From positions 20,799,208 through 20,863,207 of the forward strand of contig OZ038450.1 of NCBI GenBank assembly GCA_964036195.1: a DNA stretch of 64,000 nucleotides, read 5' to 3'. Below, one piece after another: positions 48,288-59,000 of the stretch. The DNA comes from Sphaerolaimus hirsutus (lineage: Eukaryota; Nematoda; Chromadorea; Monhysterida; Sphaerolaimidae). Under the pieces are notes generated by a model that saw nothing but the letters and a program-made list of their open reading frames with translations, made no database searches and had not been told where the DNA came from. The first letter of the stretch is position 1. Every line of letters starts with the position of its first letter. The translations under genes were made by a program, and so were the position numbers.

Positions 48288-48744
48288 CTAAGGCGCCGTT
48301 TACACGGTTATTTTGTGACGACAAAAATTTCGATTTTGTCAACCATATTTTGGGATGAAAATCAATGAGTAGATAGATGGGACGTCTCAATTGATCATGA
48401 TTTAATCAACCTCACTGCATGGAACAATAATTAACTTTTCTACATTATGTAATCACGCACACCAGATAACGTATTTTTATTGTTGTCGGAGGGTTTGTTC
48501 TACACGGCCTCGCTAGCGAGGCCGTGTAGAACAACTCCGACAACCAGAGAACATGAAAAAGTGTGATTTAGTGTGCGTGACAACAGAATCTTTGGGATCT
48601 GATGTTTGCCTCAGGCAGTGAAGCTGGCACAATCATGATCGATCGAGGTATCTCATATGTAAAATAATTTACGTCCATTCCACAAGAACGATTGAAAAAT
48701 CACATTTTTGTCACCAAAGAAAAACCGTGTAAACGCCGCCTAAG
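48288..48744. mobile_element. GCCGTTTACACGG MITE with inner palindrome
   Basis: Ends CTAAGGCGCCGTTTACACGG and CCGTGTAAACGCCGCCTAAG. Near the middle is a strong palindrome, CTACACGGCCTCGCTAGCGA and on to GTAG. Confidence 0.85.
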
Positions 48745-48773
48745 TTCAATCAACTACTACAACTAGTTTCACT

Positions 48774-48889
48774 CATTCAGTCCATCTATGCACACCCGCT
48801 TGTAGTTGACAAAAAGGCACTGGAATGGCGATCCGCCGCACGATTGCTCCTCGGCGTTTGTCGCATCGGAACCGAGATAGCCGTATCTG
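48774..48889 (-). CDS. Possible small terminal exon, unassigned
   Basis: A good acceptor (TTGCAG) is followed by an open frame YGYLGSDATNAEEQSCGG and so on, ending NYKRVCIDGLNE and a TGA. A short upstream exon ending about 49168 before GTGAGT could join it in phase (starting MLTICSIGS). It lies beyond the likely TTPAL poly(A) signal (48987), so it is probably not part of that gene. No homology was recognised, and a second frame is also open. Confidence 0.25.
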
Positions 48890-48986
48890 CAAGCGAATTC
48901 GGATATAAATAAAAGATTTTGGCATGGATTAGCGAGAAAATTAAGTATGGTGAGCATGGTCGGCTGTCCGGTCAATGACTTTCGAT

Positions 48987-48992
48987 TTTATT
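48987..48992 (-). other. Candidate poly(A) signal of the CRAL-TRIO gene
   Basis: AATAAA on the minus strand about 230 nt past the TAA at 49221-49219. Confidence 0.35.
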
Positions 48993-49218
48993 AAATGGAA
49001 GGTTTGTTGAAAAGCTATTTTAAAGGTTTGTTTATATGAAAAAACGTGTGTTTTTTAACTCGACCATCGAAACCATTTTTAATATAAAAATACTACATCG
49101 TTGATAAAAAACGTTTTTTTTCCATCCCTCATTTCGACATTTATACATCGACACATAAAAAGTACTCACGATCCAATAGAACATATCGTCAGCATCCGAC
49201 CAGTATCAGTGTGCTTAT

Positions 49219-50976
49219 TTAACTTAATAAGTTTCCAATAATCAAATGAAAAGCAACCCACGTGGCCATCCGTTCGAAATATGATTGGTCGCTTTCAATA
49301 TCTCTGGCAAGTTTTGGGCCCCTTTCCGAACTTCTGGGGCATTTTAAATCATGTTGAGAGGAAATTGTGGCGGCCGGTAGCGAATCCAGATCCATGTAGT
49401 CACTTAGTGCAGACACGTCTGCACCGTGCACGTGCACCTGGATCAGAAATCTAACATTTCTCTCTAGAATTCCCTCAAAATGCATTGATTTTAGATCACA
49501 GACCTTTTTGAGCACCGGCTCACTGATTGTGCCCCTCAGAGCGGCGTGCAGCCACAAACTGGCCAGGAAATGCCCGTGTAGCACGTGCACGCCGCGCAGA
49601 CGCATCGGCACGCAGTTCTGCGTTGCGAAATGGGAGCTGACAATGGCATTTATCCTATAAGGGAAAACTTAAATCTAAATAAATACATGCGAATTGGTTA
49701 AACGGCTAGAAACTTTTTTGGTGGCCCTGTTGTTCACTCAATGATTTATATTTTTGAAGATAAAGAGTTCCGCTAGCACAACCAGAAAACGTGCACAAAA
49801 CGACGAATTAGGGTTCAAATGGGATTGACTTTTCGGGATCGGGATTGTTTTTTATAATTTCTGGATCGGGATCGGGTCCAAAAATCACGAGATACTTCGG
49901 GATCGAGATCCCGTTTGGACCCTACTACGAATATCACTTTCTGGTGCGATCCTCAACAAACCTGCGTACACTGTATAAGAGTTTTCAATGCATTCGATCT
50001 AACAGCACCGATTATATCACTCAGGGTGCAAGCTCGCACATCCATCACTACAGTAATGCCACAAATTTGGGCCCTTGCGTTGCGCCACAAAAGCCATTCG
50101 AGCACCAGGAGTAGCGATTTTGTTATAGTGTCTATGGATGCTAATTGGTCCACCGATAAAAGGCCTGGAATTTTGGGATGGGTTTAAGGAATTTTTGGGT
50201 TTGAGCCGGTACATTAACCACTGACCTTCATCTCAATAGCGTGAAGGATTACGTAGATTGTGCTATTGTATTTAGTGGAATGAACGCAGAGGTGCATTTT
50301 TCTATCAAGATCGTTTAGTGTGGTGATAAGCATACCTCGATTTTTTTACCATCGACAAAAATTGCGTTCTGTGGGACATTACGTTACATCCCAAAAATGC
50401 TAAAAAAATGTACAAGGGTGCTTAAATGCAAGAAATGTAAAATGCTAAAAAATGTAAAACCACAAGACTTTACACAAACCAAAGTCGATCAGCAAAATGA
50501 CAGCGCCGGAGAAATCGCACCCATCCCGAACATCAATGAATCCGGTTTCTAAAAAATCTCTCACGGAAGCCGGCGTAAAGTCCATGAAAATACTGAACTT
50601 TCTCGGCCTGCGGACCGTGTAATATCGGATTACCATCCGTTTCGCGCTGTCGTAATCGAATTTACGCGCGCGCAGAAATCTGAAATCGACAAAATTTTAG
50701 TCACAGAAAAATTGGAGCAGTGCCAACACCCACAAAATTAACAACCTAGAACCAACCTCAACAGAAATTGTTCATCTGGGCAAGGTCTCAGGTCGCGCTC
50801 GCACGAAAGCGAATTTCGCAGCGCGTCCACATCTCGCGAACGCCACTCGGCCTTCTCATGTAGTTCCTGGCAGAGTGCCAAATTAATGTCATTTGTAAAA
50901 AGTAGAACAGCAAAAATGCGAGACAAACCTTCGTTGCTCTGGCAGCTAACTCAGGTGACAATGGGGGTGCGCTCAT
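49219..50976 (-). CDS. CRAL-TRIO lipid-binding protein, TTPAL/clavesin-like, 6 exons
   Basis: Exons: 50976-50929, 50866-50757, 50679-50474, 50164-49962, 49617-49504, 49437-49219, together 900 nt, 299 aa. The family binds hydrophobic ligands (tocopherol, retinoids, phosphoinositides) and shuttles them between membranes. The N-terminal CRAL-TRIO_N helix bundle shows LSPELAARATKELHEKAEW and QFLLRFLRARKFDYDSAKRM. The lipid-binding core shows ICGITVVMDVRACTLSDI, then MRLRGVHVLHGHFLASLWL and VHVHGADVSALSDY. The alignment to vertebrate TTPAL is ungapped across the exon 4/5 and exon 5/6 joins, which fixed those sites. The usual LPKEYGG motif is replaced by LPAATIS, and the C-terminal tail is unlike the family, so the last 45 residues are less certain. 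The fifth intron (49503-49438) is only 66 nt and in frame. A hAT-like MITE sits in intron 4, close to the exon 4 donor. Confidence 0.92.
49809..49924. mobile_element. Short TAGGGTTCAAACGGG hAT-like element in CRAL-TRIO intron 4
   Basis: Duplication CGACGAAT and CTACGAAT (one mismatch) around TAGGGTTC and GGACCCTA ends. Confidence 0.75.
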
Positions 50977-51395
50977 AGCGCTGGGGGCATTTGATGTCAC
51001 CAAAATGCGCCAACCGATCAGCTGTCTGCATTTGTTCTTTTGTTTTGAGGAGTTTCTCACGTCATAGTTATGCTATGTGAACCAACATCGAAACCAGTGT
51101 TTCAGTCGAAAATCAATGACAAAAAACATGCAGATATACGTTTTGTCACGATAAACACGTTAGCATGAAATTAGAAGCTATAAATTCACCTAGCTCATGC
51201 GTATATTAAAAGGTTGTAACTTTTCCGGAAGTTAAGGTTTGATCCTGAAAGTCAAGGCCATTTCGACAAACATTGCGAAACAAAAGCAGCTGACCTTCGC
51301 TTCCGAAAAACGGCCATTCATGTCCAAAGAGATCAGCGCAACTGCTTAAAAATAAAGAAAACGCACTCCACACGTCACAAATGCCGATCCACCAG

Positions 51396-51618
51396 GTGGC
51401 AATCCCAAGCCCTGTAAAGTGTAAAGTAAAGTGTCAAATGTAAAGTCAAATGCAAAGTAAAGTGTCAAATGTAAAGTCAAATGCAAAGTAAACTGTCAAT
51501 TGTCATGTAAATTTCAGTAATAAAATCTTTTCTTTTTTGTTTTGATTGACACTTTACTTTGCATTTGACTTTACATTTGACACTTTACTTTGCACTTTAC
51601 AGGGCTTGGGACTGCCCC
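51396..51618 (+). mobile_element. Introner-family MITE, sense on +, inserted in the end of another copy
   Basis: CAG duplication at 51393-51395 and 51619-51621. Ends GTGGCAATCCCAAGCCCTG and CAGGGCTTGGGACTGCCCC, with the inner GTGTCAAATGTAAAGTC repeated. It sits directly at the start of a second, older copy (51622-51772). Confidence 0.82.
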
Positions 51619-51621
51619 CAG

Positions 51622-51772
51622 GTATCACTCCCAACCCTTGGAAAATGCACTGTAAATGTCATGCAGTGTCAAAAGTAATGTAAAATGCCCTGCTAACGAG
51701 TTTGCATTTTACATGACTTTGACACTTGGCATGACATTTTACATTTGATTTTACACGGTTTTCCGGTACAAC
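51622..51772. mobile_element. Older introner-family MITE
   Basis: GTATCACTCCCAACCCTTGG at left; inner CAGTGTCAAAAGTAATG and CATGACTTTGACACTTGGCA inverted; decayed right end. Confidence 0.65.
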
Positions 51773-52009
51773 TCATTCCAGCGCTGAAATTTATCCCCAT
51801 CCATGTGCAGCCACGGTTAATATTCCTTGTTACTGGATGTGCTTTTTTCTGCAAAATCGCTGACAATAAAACCAGTAAATTCGCAGAGTGATCAGAAAAA
51901 AATGACCACAAAAAATGTTCGGGAGAAGAGAGGTTCTGGTTCCAAAAAAAGCCATGAAGGCGGCGGGTAAAATAAATTTATCAGTTTTCCAAATATATTT
52001 TATATACTT

Positions 52010-53039
52010 ACCGTAAATGCTCGAATAAGTGGGGACTTCCGTTCCAAAAGTTCACAAGCGCCAAATCCAGAAAAATCGAGTTAGCTGTGGATTCGACATC
52101 CACGTATAATTCTGCCCATTTTGGTAAAAAAATCAGTGTTATAGCCCATTTCGTTCCCGAGATACAGTGGTACCGTTTTTCAGAAAAATCACAATTTTCA
52201 TATCGAAAGTGCACATATCCATCTCAGATCCCCTATGAAAAACAGGACTTTCATTTCGTAAGTGCATATATCAATGTCGGACCACCGGAGTTTCATTTCA
52301 TAAGTGCACATATCCAAAAAATAGTTTCATTTCCAAAAGTGCACGCGTGCTCCGGATCTCTCGCGAAGAGCCGGCCGGATTTCCCATACAAAATAAAGTT
52401 TCATTTCCAAATGTGCATACGTGAATTTCCAAATTTATTTTGCTCTATAAATCGAGTACGGGCATAAATATAGATCTGAAAATTTAGGTTTGTGTACTTC
52501 TCGAAAAGGGCTTCTCGGTGGTGTAATTGGTTTGGCCCTGCGATGCACCGTTAGGAAGTTATTTACATTTCAAGTTCAAATTTTCAAATTTACTCCTTAT
52601 TTTGGGTTGTTTACAAAATATGACATAACTCCCAAAAGATTTACCAGCCGACAAAATTTAGGGACACAAAAATTGTAGACAAATGTCCGAGATATCTGAA
52701 AAGTGCAGGGCAAGATTTGTCGCCCAAACATGGCGCTGCCGGGCCTGCGCCAAACTTTAAAGTGCGATTTTGAAAAATCGAAAAATCTGGATATGTTAAC
52801 TTTTGGAATGAAAGTCCCCAAGTCCCCCTCGAATACCCCCCCCCTGCTAGCTGATTGAGGAAAATTAGTTGATGCACACTAGCGTGCAAACGATTTAACC
52901 CTATTAAGACAATACCTATATTGATCATGCATCTTCCTGTATATTCCGACGAAATAATAACTCCCCCCTCGAATAAGTCCCCCTCAAAAATTTCTGAGGT
53001 AAAATAACTGCCCGGGGACTTATTCGAGGATTTACCGTA
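52010..53039. mobile_element. 1-kb TA-flanked element, CCGTAAATGCTCGAATAAG ends
   Basis: TACCGTAAATGCTCGAATAA at left and TTATTCGAGGATTTACCGTA at right are inverted. 52245-52430 inside has four degenerate copies of TTTCATTTC.(A)AAGTGCA. Confidence 0.75.
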
Positions 53040-53264
53040 CACAAAGTAATGTTAAATTTCCGCTATTAATATTTTCTGATTTCACCACGCAGTGGGAGGT
53101 CCCTCGCAAGGGCTAAAGCTAGATCCGTAGCTTTGTGGGACAAAAAGTCGGGACCGGACCACCTCAGACCGGTGAAGGTCAGTCGGCGACCGGGAATAGT
53201 TTGCTTTTGTTTGGGTGAAGGGTAACGCCAGAAAAACGCTAAAAAATTTATTGCATCGGGTGCA

Positions 53265-53560
53265 TGTTGTCATTGAGTTGATAGACAGAAAGCTGCTGCG
53301 CACACTAGTACACTGCCGAAATCTGGGAAACTCATAAATCTGTTTTCTGTTTTGAACACATTTGAGTATAATGAATTGATTTTTCGCCGTGACACATTGA
53401 TTTGAGTTAGCAGACTGCTTATCCTGGTAAAATACCAGTGAACTACTGTCGACGGTGATCTTAAACAATCCACTGCGTAAACTCAAATGTGTTCAAAAAA
53501 TATTTGAGTTTCCGAAATTCCAGTGGTGTACTAGTGTCCATGGTCCAATGTCACGTGCGA
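53265..53560. mobile_element. MITE with CACTAGTACAC ends
   Basis: CACACTAGTACACTGCCGAA and TTCCAGTGGTGTACTAGTGT are inverted, as are AACACATTTGAGT arms inside. Confidence 0.7.
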
Positions 53561-53636
53561 TGATCAACGGCGCCATAACGGCCTTATCTTTCCCACCATT
53601 TCCCGATCATTAAACAACCAACCCATTGACGCCTAG

Positions 53637-55134
53637 GTCAACCCAAAATCCACACCCAAGCCGGCACAGAAGCAGTCGCAGAAGGAGTCGAGCAGCATGG
53701 CGGACGCGAACACGCAGGTGAGCACGTCGGAGCCGGACACGCAGCCGGACTCGCAAGTGCCCGAGGACATGCCGGAAGCCGTATCTCCAACGGTTGGTGT
53801 GCGGGCAACGCGGACATGTGTCCAGTTTCCATCTGTCAATTGGGGTTCTGTTCGTAGCCGTATGAAAGGTGCAGACTTTTCAGTGTCCTACCATAATTTT
53901 ACGAATAAAATCTTATGATAAATTTCGTAATTTGTTATTCCATGGTAAAAAGGAAAGATTATGATGAAAAACTGTATAGTATACCGTATTTCCTCGAAAT
54001 ACCCCCCCGGGGGGTGATTGTTTCATAGTGGTCTCGAGAGGGGGGGGGGTAGAACGAGGGGGGGGGGGGGGGTTATTATTTCACAAGAAATTTATTTAAA
54101 TCCCAGTATGAAATTGTCGTCTGAAACGTACGCAGACGTCGAACCGCCATTTATAAGGTTATGTAGCCTAATATTAGTATGTAGACGGTATAAACACTGT
54201 TCTAACGTGACACCAACATTGTTTTAACGTGTGTTCTGCATTACACAGAACACAAACTACAGTTATTGTGATGTACGTTCCCTTAACACTCAATTTGGGG
54301 GGGGGTATTTCGAGGGGGGTGATTGTTTCATAGTGGTCCCGAGAGGGGGGGGGGTATTTCGAGGGGGGGTGATTGTTTCATAGTGGTCCCGAGAGGGGGG
54401 GTATTTCGAGGAAATACGGTAATTTTTGGAAAAACTGTATAAAACCGAATACAGGTACTTTTTGTTCAGAAGAAACGTAAACGTATTTATCTATCCAGTA
54501 CCCTAAATGTACGTATTTATCGAGTAAAAGTAGGTAAAATCTTAACTATGCATCACGCGGGCCATTTGTTGCCAGTTACACAAAGGAAAATTTCGAGCTA
54601 GGTAAATATTTCAGCAGTTTACACTCGAACCGCAACAATTTTCTTTCATACAAACTTTCAGAGCGCAACAGAGGAAACTGCAGCAGAGTCGCCCAGTGCC
54701 GGTTTCCTAGAGTACGACTACACCAGCGACACCGAGTTCCACAAGAAGCTCGAGGGGTGGACGAAAAGTGCGCAAAAGAAAAAAGTGATGTTCAATTGTC
54801 AGTTTGGGGGCAATTTGTAGACAGCTAAATATTGTGTAATCGGGACGTAAAAAGTTGAAAATGTGCTGGGGGAGGGGCAATGCCTAAATGACGGCACGTG
54901 CGCTCGGAATACAAGGATTTTTGTTAGAATTTATTTTTTTCTGAAGCGCCACGGTCACAAAAAGACAAAAATGGCAATGGTTTCATGCTTTTCCAAGCAC
55001 AGAACTTCGAAAACTGTTTGGATTCTAGGGGTCATTTAATCGGTGGACAGATGGCCATCAACTTAATAATTTTCATTACAGCCTCAAGTGAAAATCCGAA
55101 CTTTGACGACGCCAGCGGATCGACATCAGACTAA
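53637..55134 (+). CDS. 3' end of an unrecognised acidic protein, 3 exons seen
   Basis: Exons 53637-53792, 54662-54797 and 55082-55134 join in phase into 114 codons plus TAA. The acceptor CCTAG at 53636 and an open frame before the ATG at 53697 suggest upstream exons I could not find; starting at that ATG would give about 94 aa. The protein is hydrophilic, rich in E, S, T, D and P, with FLEYDYTSDTEFHKKLEGW as its only distinctive stretch and a Ser/Asp-rich end (DDASGSTSD). I do not recognise the family. The first intron holds a full TA-flanked CCGTATTTCC element (53981-54421). The gene converges on Slingshot. Confidence 0.62.
53981..54421. mobile_element. TA-flanked CCGTATTTCC element
   Basis: Perfect inverted CCGTATTTCCTCGAAATAC ends. 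The right part repeats GGGGTGATTGTTTCATAGTG about three times. Confidence 0.85.
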
Positions 55135-55320
55135 TTAAACAAGACAAGGGAACTAATTAACATAGAATTCACAATCGATGATTGCGTGCGAGCAAAACAT
55201 TCCATTCTGGTGATTAAAACTACTGATTAAATAACTGTACTGCGAAAGTTGAATGATTATGTTTCCTCTAGTACGAGTGATCTCAAGAAGTATGTGGGTC
55301 AAATAAGCTGATAAATGAAA

Positions 55321-55326
55321 AATAAA
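55321..55326 (+). other. Candidate poly(A) signal
   Basis: AATAAA, 187 nt past the stop of the unrecognised plus-strand gene. Confidence 0.4.
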
Positions 55327-56065
55327 TTTCTAACGTGTAGTATATTCATTTAGCATAAATCATCGAGTATAAACAAAAAGTTTAAGGTGCTATCTGAGGT
55401 AACAGATGTGCAAAAAACGACGTCAATTTATCTCCAGAATTTTTCACCAAAAATGGCAGCCGAAAAACAAAAGGCTGGTCCCACGTAACTCAAATTAAAA
55501 AATATTTTTATGGTGTTCATGCAGTGAAACAGATAACCATAGCGGAATACGGTAGCACAAGGGGTTGTATCCAATTATTTTCACATCCAGAAAAATGTGG
55601 GCAACTGTCAAGGTTAAGAAAGAACTCATTTTAGGGCGTAAACAGAAATAAATGAGACATCAAGCCATGTAGCGGTGCCGCATGTAATTCCTGAAATAGC
55701 TATCTGATTCCAGCTGCATGGCTCAACTAAAGTAATCCTTATATACACGAATAAACGTGCTCTCCACTCAAATACGTAAAATTATGCAATCCAATGTGAA
55801 AAACTCCTAGAAAGGAACTGTTTAAAATGAGGACAGAATTTAGACAGAAAATCGTATAAAACTTTCCGACGCATACATACTGACCCGATAAGTGTTGAGT
55901 GCGGTACACAAAAAACACGTTTCGATAAGCTGATATCACTGGCGTGGTATTCACGACTTATTAGAAAATTACCATGTGAAATAACAGTTAAGGATTTGTT
56001 ACGATCTACGAAAATAATACAAATTAGTACATATAAGTATCAATAAAGCACATTCAACCATATCA

Positions 56066-59000
56066 TCACTCAAACGTCAGCGCCCGATTAGCCCTGACTA
56101 TCGATTCACCTTCACCAGTGGCGTTACATTTTACCGGCGTATTATTTTGACTGCTATCGCCCAGCGTGAATCGCACGGTGGTATCTATGCTGGCGGCGGC
56201 GCTGCGCGACGTTTCCGCCATTTGTTGCATCGCCAACGAAGGCTCCAGAGACTCGTGCGTCGCGTCTGGAGATTTTGATAATGATTTTTAATGTATTTAG
56301 TTACCGTATCAACTCAAAATACCACCATGGAGATTTATTATTTCGCCAGCAAAATTTGAGGGGGTTATTCGAAGGGAGAAGGGGTTATTATTTCGCCAGC
56401 CCATTTTGAGGGGGGGGGGGGGTAATTCGAGAGGTTAATTCAAGGGGGGGGGTAATTCGAGTCAAATGTCAAGCAAAGTGTTAAAAGTCATGTAAAACGA
56501 CCGGTTTGCCATTTTACATTAGTTTTCACACTTCGCATGACATTTTACATTTTACAGTGCCTTTTGAATGCCCCCACAAAACGCACCATAACTCCTCTCG
56601 AACACGCCGACCAAACTGCGCACTAAATTCTCCTCCGATCTGCAGCAACCCAAAGTGGTGACGTCATCCGGATTTTCGTCAGTGGACGCATCGAAATTCG
56701 ACGCAGAAGCACCGGCAAATGTGCGCCGCTCGCCCGGATTTGTGAGCAGTTGAAAATCGACTGTGCGTGCGTTGGCTGGTTGCCGTTGGGAAATTGAACC
56801 GGTGGCTTTTTGCACTGCCGCTAACAGTGGAGTGGGCTGAAATGTTTATAATATGGCAGTGTAAGATATTTTTTTATTGGAAAAATGTTTTGGAATGATA
56901 AATCAACTTGGCATTGTAAGTTCTTCGCTTTTCCATTGACTATTTTCTAGTTCTATTTTCATAAATTTAATCATTTATGATATTCATGCCAATATACATT
57001 ACACGCAAGGTAAAGTTTCTTCATTTGCTTAGTTGTTATTGTAAAAAATACAGCACCTTCTAGAAATGTAAATCGAAACTGTTTTAAAAAGACATAAGGA
57101 TAAGGTAAAAACACATAGAAGTTGGTGCAAACCTGATAGTGGTGGTAGAAAATCGAATGCGATGCAGCAGCAGAGGGTTGGGTGCACTTTTCGTTGGTCC
57201 CGTCAACTGGCTTGCGCTTGCGCACGTCGTGGTACCTTTAAAATTAATTTTATCAAAATAGAAATAATTCATAATAATTCCCAATTTAGAATTTATGAGC
57301 AATCGTCAACTATTTTTTATGAAAGCATGGCTGGGGTATTCTACCACATATTTATTGACAGTTCAAAGCCTAAAAATCTAACCATGAAAAACGAACCATT
57401 TACTTCCAGTAGTGGGCTGCTTTTCACCACCATCTGCCTGCTTCTTCGGTGGGAAAAACCGGTCGAAAAATTTCCGGCCAGCATTCACTTTTTTAGTCAC
57501 ACCTCTACTAGGTTTTGCACCAGAGCCAGAACTGTCACTGTCCGAGGATTTTTGGGGCGCCCCCGATTTGTCGCTTCTGCTGTGCCGCATTTCGTAAGTC
57601 ACAGCGGTGCGCTTCACCTGAAAATATGTCCACGGAATGGTAATGTTTTGGGCTTAACTTCGTTTCGCTTTTCGCTTATGTTTTGGAATTTTCGAATCTT
57701 TTTGATCTACTTTTGATTACTTTTAGAATTTTTCTGCTGTATTTTGAACATGGTTGTTGTTTTGCCGGCTTCCAAGCTGTTGTTACACAGACACATTTTA
57801 ACAACTTTTGTTCTGCCGCTATGCAAAAACGGTGTGAAATTGATGTCTGGAAATGCGTGTCTGAATTTTGTAAGCATTTCCGGCCCAAAAATGTAAAAGT
57901 TCGAAAATAATAATTTCTCTGAGCAAAAAAAAATCGATTTCTAAATATTTTTAGGGGTGAAATAAAAATTCTAAAACGTCAAAAATATTTTGAATTTTCG
58001 TTTGCCATCGTTAGTCATCGGAGGGCAAGGAATATGGTCCTCAGTCCAACATTACACAACACAATCTCAAACTGTCGAACCTGTCCAGGCACGGGCGTAA
58101 AATCCGTAAATCTATTGTTATCCACAATAACGCCAGCCCTGCCCTCCTCAGCCAATCTGGTCATGCTGCTGGGGCGGCGGCGGCAGCAGCCACAGCAGAC
58201 CTCCTTTGATGTTGCCGCCGCGCGGATATTGGGCGCACCCTTGGCGGCGTGTTTGCACGCGGAAGGTTTGTGCATGTGACACGGCTGGCAATAGTGGAAC
58301 GAGCCTCGTTGGTGCATGGAATTCGATGATTGGGTGCGACTGTGGATTGGGGTGTGGGGGGGTGGGTGGGTGGGGTGGGTGAGTCTATGAAAAGTATGAA
58401 AAAATCATCATCACAACTCACATCAACGACTCATGTTCAGCATTGGCGCCCAAATCTGCAACAGCCGAATCAGCGGCGGCGCTTTTCACCGAATTCTTGC
58501 TGCCATGTTTGCCCGCGGCGTGTTTGCCGTCGCTCTTCTGATGACTTCTGTGTCGCTGGCGATTTTGCGTCCCTGACATATTTTGCTGCGGCCGCGGATT
58601 GTGATGGGCGAAGTGGGCGGAAAAAGAGACGCTGTGGCCGCGCTGTTGGCTGCGACAACGAACGTTTGCGCCTGCGGTTGGCAAAATGCCAATTATATTA
58701 GCCGCTAGGTTTTCTCGGGCGGCCATATTCGTAATTTCGGAGATTATGTGCGGCTAGATTATGCGCAAGCACTTCCGATAACTACGATTAGCGTTACAAA
58801 AATATCGGAAAATGTATATTTTTCAAATATAATATATTTATATTTTCTCCAGTGAGATTTAATTGCGTATATATTTAATATATATTTTTTTCAGATTTTC
58901 TCTGCGTTTTTTTAGAGATATTTATTTATATTATATGTTTTGAGATAATATTTCATCATATTTTCTGAAAGACACCATTTTTTTGTAACGTTAACTACGG

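Noticed and set aside
52087..52467. 126-aa plus-strand frame with FHF(I/V)SA repeats
   Set aside because: It follows four degenerate copies of a repeat inside a TA-flanked element.
58684..58726. MAARENLAANIIGILPTAG as the start of a separate gene
   Set aside because: A strong acceptor (CCAACCGCAG) lies within it, and the downstream part joins Slingshot exon 59185-59072 in phase.
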